NCBI GenBank assembly: GCA_009760855.2 | Contig: WPIO01000004.1 | Span: 12,164,501-12,228,500, forward strand | DNA: 64,000 nt | Direction of reading: 5' to 3' | Source of the DNA: Cristatella mucedo | Taxonomy: Eukaryota; Bryozoa; Phylactolaemata; Cristatellidae | Shown: piece after piece, positions 62,401-64,000 of the stretch | How the letters are laid out: each line of letters begins with the position of its first letter | Position numbering within the stretch: the first letter of the stretch is position 1 | Notes under the pieces: generated by a model | The model's input: the letters and a program-made list of their open reading frames with translations, nothing else | What the model was told of the DNA's origin: nothing | Databases searched by the model: none | Position numbers and translations under genes: made by a program

Positions 62401-64000
62401 CTCATAAATATGCCACCGATGATAATTTCCAGCCAATCTTTGAATCATGATAGGTCAGTCACACAAACCCATCGACCGGCATCTTGAGGTGAGAACAGCA
62501 CGTAGACTTGAGCAGGATCTCGGGCCGTGCTAGCCAATATGGTGTCTAAATAATGCGTGCAATTACCTCATAAATGTAATAATTAGTAGGCCAGCAAAGC
62601 GATGCTCCGAAAGGGGGGCCGGGGCTCTCGACGACAGCTCGCGGGGCATAAGTCAGGTGACTAAAGTCAGCAGAATGCCAGGGTGAGGAAGGTGCAGCAA
62701 CAGCCACCAAAGTCTGCAGGCTTGGACCTGCTTGAGACCGGTGGCTTTGGTGAGTACTCGGTGCATTCCTGCTGAAGCTCGGCAGGGGAGGAGAGTTCGT
62801 ACCTCAATATGGGGAAACGATAGTCCTCAAAGGCGTGTCTGTAAGCCCCTCCCCCATCGTGCCGGTGCTGCACTGCTAGCTACCAAATCCGTGTCTTCAT
62901 TTTTCGCTTGTAGTTCGTATGTACGTATGTATGTATATATTGTATGCCGGCTCCTGACTTGTGACCGTAAGGTCAAGGGAGCGTGTAGTTCGTATGTATG
63001 TATTGTATGTCTGATAAGCCACTGGTGAGCTGTTAGAAGCACCACCGAGAGGGGCCGGTGCACAGCTCCTGACTTGTGACCGTAAGGTCAAGGGAGCGTG
63101 TAGTTCGTATGCATGTATTGTATGTCTGATAAGCCACTGGTGAGCTGTTAGAAGCACCACCGAGAGGGGCCGGTGCACAGCTGTGGTCCGCCTGTGATGT
63201 GGTATGGACACAGGCCGGTAACCAGCTGGTGGCCAGATGTCGGATTCACTATCAGGGTCGGCCAGTGCACTGCTGTGGTCCGCCTTTGATGTGGCATGGA
63301 CCAGCTGGTGGCCAGATGGTGGATTCACCATCAGGGTCGGCCGGTGCACCGTTGTGGTCGATGAGTCATCGGAGTCGACCAAGGGAGGGGAGTCATGTGA
63401 GAGCAGGGGCCGAGGGGAGCCGTTCGCTCTTCGGCTCCGTGCGTTAGTAACAAACTGTCGGTGTTGGGAATCGGCTGTCTCTCTGCTGTGCGATTAAATT
63501 ACATCGCTTTCTAAATGACCAGCTACTGGATTTACAAAATAATTTCACGAATTGGGTTGTACCCCCAAGAAGGTAAATAGTGGAGGCCCCACAGAGAATG
63601 GGGCCTCAAGCCCCTTGCGACTAAGTTGCAGCCAGCGTTCAGGGCTGCCCAGCCTTCGTTGCTGGGACTTCCCCGCCCCCCAATGGGGTTCTCCTTCGGA
63701 CCAGGACCTACACTTGCAGTCTTGCCATTTTTGGCCTGCTCTTCGCCAGATCTCGTCAGAGTCGCCGCATTAAGGTCATTACCGCTCTCATTCAGGTCGT
63801 CAGCAGGTGCCTAACCGAGGTGCACTTCGCTGCTGCAACGCAGCCGACCGATTGGTCTCGATGAGAGGAGACGCAATCTGCACGTCTCAGCTGATCATCT
63901 CGCAAAACCGGAGCCGGATGGCACACGATGAGCGGTATGCAGGACATGCGTGCAAGAACTACTTTCGCTTAGCCGCCTCGCGTTTCACCAGCAGTTCCAA
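25546..64000 (-). CDS. Probable MUN-domain (UNC13/BAIAP3-like) gene, whole locus, N-terminus outside the window
   Basis: Fifteen minus-strand exons are proposed. From 60271 to 39060 eight splices join with matching phase and no frame break. In order, the helices follow the layout of the MUN (DUF810) region of UNC13/BAIAP3 proteins, which prime secretory vesicles by opening syntaxin. The markers are [19 protein letters not shown]; a WL-x-x-V-K segment with AREACEADD; a [12 protein letters not shown] helix; [14 protein letters not shown], like the family's LCV-LNN motif; and [20 protein letters not shown]. The family call rests on pattern memory, not a search. No C2 domain is visible, and the C-terminal third is Ser/Gly/Ala-rich. 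An alternative is another helical tether. The introns hold many LINEs, SINEs and an LTR. Confidence 0.5.
27255..27425 (+). repeat. SINE1 copy (long-head variant)
   Basis: It has the extra head segment GAATGCATTCGATGACCGAG, GTCGTGGGCTGGAAC (box B), and the tail GCGCCTGGATAGAGATTATG. Confidence 0.7.
27460..27645 (-). repeat. SINE2 copy, minus strand
   Basis: Starts CTAGCTGATTCAACAGC (tail) and has GCAGGATTCGAACCACTACC (box B, reversed). Matches the plus copies at 44345 and 52475. Confidence 0.75.
27700..27880 (-). repeat. SINE2 copy, minus strand
   Basis: A diverged copy: AACAGCTGCGTTTATTTAG tail, GATTTGAACCCGAAACCTGG box B region. Confidence 0.6.
28385..28520 (-). mobile_element. LINE A 3' tail, minus strand
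   Basis: TATAGCGCCCTCAGACAACT, then CTTTCTAGGCACTTTG and GGCATGATCGAATGG. Truncated after about 135 bp. Confidence 0.75.
29165..29420 (-). mobile_element. Decayed LINE-A-like tail, minus strand
   Basis: AATAATACATCTGTATTGCGCC then sequence resembling the family end (GCGAGTTCCCAGATTTACAA). Weak. Confidence 0.4.
29680..29790 (+). repeat. SINE1 copy, internally deleted
   Basis: CTTGACTCAAGGGTTAAGGTGC then a shortened middle, TCTCTTATGGCGCTAAACAA, and the AT run. Confidence 0.6.
29808..29882 (+). repeat. (AT)n microsatellite
   Basis: About 37 AT units, directly continuing the 3' end of a SINE1. Confidence 0.95.
30310..30740 (+). mobile_element. LINE-A-like 3' fragment
   Basis: [20 protein letters not shown] matches the family's C-terminal coding ([20 protein letters not shown] at 36870). 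The 3' part has drifted. It sits in a minus-strand gene intron. Confidence 0.65.
31440..31785 (-). CDS. MUN-like gene exon, borders unresolved
   Basis: The open frame encodes [18 protein letters not shown], a Cys pair (CTGCGLRSC), and [19 protein letters not shown] followed by [12 protein letters not shown] could not find a donor/acceptor pair whose phase fits both neighbours, so coordinates are approximate and a further small exon may exist. The helix after the Cys pair has a faint DEP-domain look, which I would not assert. Confidence 0.5.
31910..32330 (+). mobile_element. LINE A 3' fragment, plus strand
   Basis: [20 protein letters not shown] at 32020 and a following 3' UTR up to TTTCCTTTACTG. 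5'-truncated. Confidence 0.8.
32690..32990 (-). mobile_element. LINE B 3' fragment, minus strand
   Basis: Matches the 34730-35060 copy (GAGCACCCAGAAGCCAGCAG, GGGCAGTTGAGGAAGTGAG). Decayed. Confidence 0.6.
33450..33530 (-). CDS. MUN-like gene exon following an in-frame TAG
   Basis: 27 codons, [20 protein letters not shown] then YQELAVL. Donor CTG-GTGAGT. The acceptor used here is CTGCTTGTAG (33531-33540), phase 0. The same frame remains open upstream of the TAG ([18 protein letters not shown]) and looks helical, so the exon may really be longer and carry a TAG stop. Confidence 0.6.
34375..34481 (+). mobile_element. LINE A 3' tail, plus strand
   Basis: CCATTCAATCGCGTTTCCC, AGATGAGTTCTCTGAGGGC, then ATT repeats. 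Very short copy. Confidence 0.75.
34680..36180 (-). mobile_element. LINE B copy with reverse transcriptase, minus strand
   Basis: The longest LINE B copy. The minus strand encodes [20 protein letters not shown] (RT motif A type), [10 protein letters not shown] near 35700-35740 (catalytic YADD), and a C-terminal region ([19 protein letters not shown] at 34990). The 3' end carries ACATT-type repeats near 34675-34700. Stops break the frame, so it is inactive as read. Confidence 0.85.
36239..37262 (+). mobile_element. LINE A copy, plus strand, best-preserved C-terminus
   Basis: A 262-codon open frame with [56 protein letters not shown] and [20 protein letters not shown], the pattern after the RT core in CR1/L2-type LINEs. 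It ends TGA, then a 3' UTR to GTGAATTATTATTATTAT. It lacks the 5' half. The intact frame suggests a fairly recent insertion. Confidence 0.9.
39060..39230 (-). CDS. MUN-like gene exon
   Basis: 57 codons, phase 0 at both ends. Acceptor ATTATCAGGCAG, donor GAG-GTAACG. It encodes [20 protein letters not shown] and [20 protein letters not shown], resembling the second Munc13 homology helix pair. Confidence 0.75.
39700..39755 (+). repeat. 15-bp tandem repeat
   Basis: About three and a half units of TCTAGCGATTGCGCC-type sequence. Short. Confidence 0.7.
40050..40195 (-). repeat. SINE1 copy, minus strand
   Basis: CTCGATCTCTGCCCAGGC tail remnant, GGGCTCGAGGCCACGACC box B, CCTGGGCCAAACTAGGGC box A side. 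Confidence 0.65.
40320..40525 (+). mobile_element. LINE A 3' tail, plus strand
   Basis: CTGCTACTAACCATTTCCAC and CATGTTGACCCTGTGTATGT match the family 3' UTR. It ends in ATT/ATC repeats. Confidence 0.8.
40832..41029 (-). CDS. MUN-like gene exon
   Basis: 66 codons, phase 0 at both ends. Acceptor TTGTTTGACAG, donor [29 protein letters not shown] resembles the LCV-LNN motif of UNC13-type MUN domains. A Gly/Ser loop and then [17 protein letters not shown] follow. Confidence 0.75.
41652..41762 (-). CDS. MUN-like gene exon
   Basis: 37 codons, phase 0 at both ends. Acceptor TATGTTGTAG, donor AAG-GTAAGA. It encodes [20 protein letters not shown] then [15 protein letters not shown] 75-bp CT run starts only 51 bp upstream of the acceptor (41813-41887). 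Confidence 0.75.
41813..41887 (+). repeat. (CT)n microsatellite beside a splice acceptor
   Basis: A CT run of about 37 units. On the gene's strand it reads GA, about 50 bp before the acceptor of the 41652-41762 exon. Confidence 0.95.
41910..42080 (-). mobile_element. LINE B reverse-transcriptase fragment, minus strand
   Basis: The block with CCCCACAGGTGACTGGTCTG and GAATTGAACACGATCGG parallels 35820-35885. No 3' end. Confidence 0.65.
42420..42492 (-). mobile_element. LINE A 3' tail, minus strand
   Basis: AATAATATATCTGATAAAGC then AACTCAATCTCTTTCTAGGC. Only the terminal 70 bp is present. Confidence 0.7.
42970..43135 (-). repeat. SINE2 copy, minus strand
   Basis: GCAGAAGAGCCTACTTGGCC and ACAGGACTCGAACCCTCG. 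Diverged. Confidence 0.55.
43310..43470 (-). mobile_element. LINE-A-type 3' tail, minus strand
   Basis: AATAATAATAAGTATTATG, AGACCTTAATCTCTATTCAG, then a sequence (CAACTCGAAGCAAGAGAAAC) shared with 38215 but not with main-family copies. It may be a related subfamily. Confidence 0.6.
43810..44990 (-). mobile_element. LINE B reverse-transcriptase copy, minus, split by SINE2
   Basis: TAGGTATCGTCAGCATAGAAG is the reversed YADD region. The following text parallels 35750-36170. The element is interrupted at 44345-44530 by a SINE2 and resumes at about 44535. Confidence 0.7.
44345..44530 (+). repeat. SINE2 copy inserted into LINE B
   Basis: Head GGTGAGCCGTGATAGCACAC, box B GTGGGTTCGAATACTG, tail AGTGGCTGTTAAATCAGC then T-rich. 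The host LINE continues on both sides. Confidence 0.8.
45418..47260 (-). mobile_element. LINE A copy with RT motifs, minus strand
   Basis: About 1.84 kb. It starts at the 3' end (AATAATAATATATTTGATAT) and reads back through the C-terminal region. The minus strand shows [18 protein letters not shown] and [14 protein letters not shown] (46363-46596), then an N-terminal RT part with [20 protein letters not shown] (46769-47038). It carries many stops. It is the most 5'-extended LINE A copy here. Confidence 0.88.
47354..47409 (+). repeat. (GA)n microsatellite
   Basis: About 28 GA units within a longer GA-rich zone (47285-47470), next to the 5' end of the LINE A copy. Confidence 0.95.
48045..49286 (-). 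CDS. MUN-like gene, giant low-complexity exon
   Basis: 1,242 bp, 414 codons, phase 0 at both ends. Acceptor TTTCTATATTGCAG, donor CTGCAG-GTGAGG. The first two thirds are Ser/Pro/Gly/Ala-rich and probably disordered. A helical stretch [20 protein letters not shown] then [14 protein letters not shown] fits the MUN core. A poly-Ala run and another linker follow. The exon is very GC-rich, so the opposite strand is open too. Confidence 0.75.
49780..50120 (-). mobile_element. LINE B 3' fragment, minus strand
   Basis: GTAACTCCACAAAGCCACAA and CAAGAGAAAGTGAAAAGTAT parallel 34695-34850. Confidence 0.7.
50170..50325 (-). repeat. SINE1 copy, minus strand
   Basis: Near-consensus: GAGAACTTAATCTCTATTCA, GGCTCGAGCCCACGACCTCG, GCTGGACCAAACCAGCTCGG. 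Confidence 0.85.
51608..51802 (-). CDS. MUN-like gene exon
   Basis: 65 codons, phase 0 at both ends. Acceptor CTGCCGTTGCAG, donor GAC-GTAAGT. It encodes [20 protein letters not shown], then [20 protein letters not shown], then [20 protein letters not shown]. The last resembles the WL-K segment of MUN proteins. Confidence 0.78.
52475..52660 (+). repeat. SINE2 copy, near-consensus
   Basis: tRNA-like head: box A ATGGCTCACTAGGTAAGG, perfect box B GGTTCGAATCC. Body GCAAGCGGTCGTGATAGC, tail AGGCTGTTAAATCAGC and ATTTATTTACTTATT. Confidence 0.85.
52884..53003 (-). CDS. MUN-like gene exon
   Basis: With the acceptor at 53004 (GCTGTATGCAG) it is 40 codons in phase 0 and joins cleanly. A nearer acceptor at 52981 (TATTTGTAG) would need phase 2. 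It encodes [20 protein letters not shown] and [12 protein letters not shown]. Donor GTAAGT. Confidence 0.68.
53255..53400 (-). repeat. SINE1 copy, minus strand
   Basis: GAGAACTCCATCTTCATCCA, AAGGCTCGAGCCCACGACC, TTGGCCAAACCAGG. Confidence 0.75.
53770..54690 (+). mobile_element. Decayed LINE A copy, plus strand
   Basis: [18 protein letters not shown] at 53835, then [19 protein letters not shown] near 54230 and [15 protein letters not shown] near 54410. Multiple stops and indels mark it as old. Confidence 0.75.
54871..55014 (+). other. Short unassigned open segment
   Basis: A plus-strand frame ends [14 protein letters not shown] and stop TAG. Codon use looks protein-like, but there is no start, no splice acceptor I trust, and no family I recognise. 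It may be a fragment of a DNA transposon or a processed pseudogene. Confidence 0.25.
56229..56258 (+). repeat. (CA)n microsatellite
   Basis: A short CA run preceded by GCGCGCGCACGCAC. Confidence 0.9.
56757..56849 (-). CDS. MUN-like gene exon
   Basis: 31 codons, phase 0 at both ends. Acceptor GTGCCTTTCAG, donor CTG-GTGAGT. It encodes [20 protein letters not shown] then [11 protein letters not shown]. Confidence 0.75.
57160..57385 (+). mobile_element. LINE A 3' tail, plus strand
   Basis: CCCTATGCATGTCACCTTTA, GATTACATTCTCTGAGGGCG, then ATT repeats. Confidence 0.75.
57532..57632 (-). CDS. MUN-like gene exon
   Basis: Acceptor TTTTTTGCTGACAG (phase 1), donor AAG-GTAAGC (phase 0). It encodes [18 protein letters not shown] and [11 protein letters not shown]. 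Confidence 0.75.
57640..58809 (-). other. MUN-like gene intron without recognised repeat
   Basis: A faint LINE-A-like 3' UTR at 58150-58280 and a G homopolymer near 58495-58502. Otherwise nothing is assigned. Confidence 0.45.
58810..58915 (-). CDS. MUN-like gene exon
   Basis: Acceptor TCTCTTTATAG (phase 0), donor TAG-GTGAGA (phase 1). It encodes [20 protein letters not shown] then [15 protein letters not shown]. Confidence 0.7.
60195..60271 (-). CDS. MUN-like gene, candidate exon
   Basis: Acceptor TGTAAAACAG, donor TTG-GTAGAG. It encodes [20 protein letters not shown] and on to RDYSL, leaving in phase 0 as the next exon needs. This is the least certain of the set apart from the edge pieces. 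Confidence 0.42.
60462..60620 (-). mobile_element. LINE A 3' tail, minus strand
   Basis: AATAATAATAATTTGTATAG, GAGAACTGAATCTCTTTCTA, then family 3' UTR text with small indels. Confidence 0.75.
61010..62310 (+). mobile_element. LINE B copy, plus strand, split by a solo LTR
   Basis: GCATGTGGCTGGATTAGAAG parallels 35560 reversed. The C-terminal block near 61890 ([20 protein letters not shown]) continues the frame left at 61486. It ends with GGAGATACATTACATTACAT, the family's ACATT tail. Interrupted by the LTR at 61492-61856. Confidence 0.85.
61492..61856 (+). mobile_element. Solo LTR 1, 365 bp, with 5-bp target duplication
   Basis: Starts TGTAGTTCG and ends CGAACAACA, imperfect inverted termini of TG...CA type. 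It is flanked by CTTCG on both sides (61487-61491 and 61857-61861). It contains AATAAA at 61801. No internal retroviral coding is present, so it is a solo LTR left by recombination. Confidence 0.9.
62803..62838 (-). CDS. MUN-like gene, small exon
   Basis: 36 bp encoding [11 protein letters not shown]. Acceptor GGGCTTACAG, donor AG-GTACGA. Phase matches the exon at the window edge. The next exon downstream is not in matching phase, so at least one exon between 62803 and 60271 was missed. Confidence 0.42.
62909..63503 (+). mobile_element. Solo LTR 2, 595 bp, with 5-bp target duplication
   Basis: Starts TGTAGTTCG and ends AAATTACA, flanked by TCGCT on both sides (62904-62908 and 63504-63508). 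It shares GAGAGGGGCCGGTGCACAGC and GTGGTCCGCC blocks with solo LTR 1. Its 5' part is tandemly expanded, with the start motif repeated at 62909, 62984 and 63099. Confidence 0.9.
63510..63962. other. Right-end intronic DNA
   Basis: Open frames occur on both strands, but none shows a recognisable protein. It is intron of the minus-strand gene if the edge exon is right. Confidence 0.4.
63963..64000 (-). CDS. MUN-like gene, partial exon at the window edge
   Basis: Encodes [12 protein letters not shown] plus two bases, ending at a GTAGTT donor in phase 2. This joins in phase to the exon at 62838 to give [18 protein letters not shown], a continuous basic/amphipathic helix. The exon is cut by the window edge. 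Confidence 0.4.

Noticed and set aside
62909-63200. CRISPR-like array (three repeats of TGTAGTTCG with spacers)
   Set aside because: The units are long, unequal and the spacers are themselves repeated. They lie inside a target-duplicated LTR in an animal genome.

Overview
This is a 64-kb piece of animal (metazoan) nuclear DNA. Coding sequence is split into many short exons with GT-AG borders, separated by kilobase-scale introns packed with non-LTR retrotransposons, tRNA-derived SINEs, solo LTRs and microsatellites. There is no operon structure, Shine-Dalgarno spacing or bacterial gene density. The gene set (a CCDC142-like gene, ribose-5-phosphate isomerase, a probable UNC13/MUN-type gene) and the retrotransposon types fit an invertebrate. 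The phylum cannot be fixed from the sequence alone.

Three protein genes can be reconstructed. (1) 0.6-11.3 kb, plus strand: a CCDC142-like gene, seven exons seen, with every intron phase matching. (2) 15.8-25.3 kb, plus strand: a complete ribose-5-phosphate isomerase gene (RPIA), seven exons, 239 residues, all catalytic residues present. (3) 25.5 kb to the right edge, minus strand: a gene of about 38 kb or more. Its short, mostly phase-0 exons encode a helical protein whose pattern resembles the MUN domain of UNC13/BAIAP3-type secretion factors. The N-terminus lies beyond the window. Genes 2 and 3 converge, with stop codons 213 bp apart. The three products have no evident shared pathway: one is a pentose-phosphate enzyme, one a probable vesicle-priming factor, one a poorly known helical protein.

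The rest is mobile and repetitive DNA. LINE family A (CR1/L2-like) has about 20 copies, mostly 5'-truncated, ending in an ATT/AAT repeat. LINE family B ends in ACATT repeats. SINE1 has a tRNA-like head and a tail that matches the 3' end of LINE A. SINE2 is a second tRNA-headed family with an unrelated tail. Two solo LTRs of one family each have a perfect 5-bp target duplication. A roughly 950-bp hairpin element sits in RPIA intron 3, and half of a related element lies in a CCDC142-like intron. Long CT, CA, GA and AT runs also occur. No prokaryotic-type system (CRISPR, operon, phage) is present. The most notable observations are the SINE1/LINE A shared tail, the giant intronic hairpin, the two target-duplicated solo LTRs, and the unusual architecture of the minus-strand gene: a 414-codon low-complexity exon inside the MUN-like region and an in-frame TAG exactly at a predicted splice acceptor.
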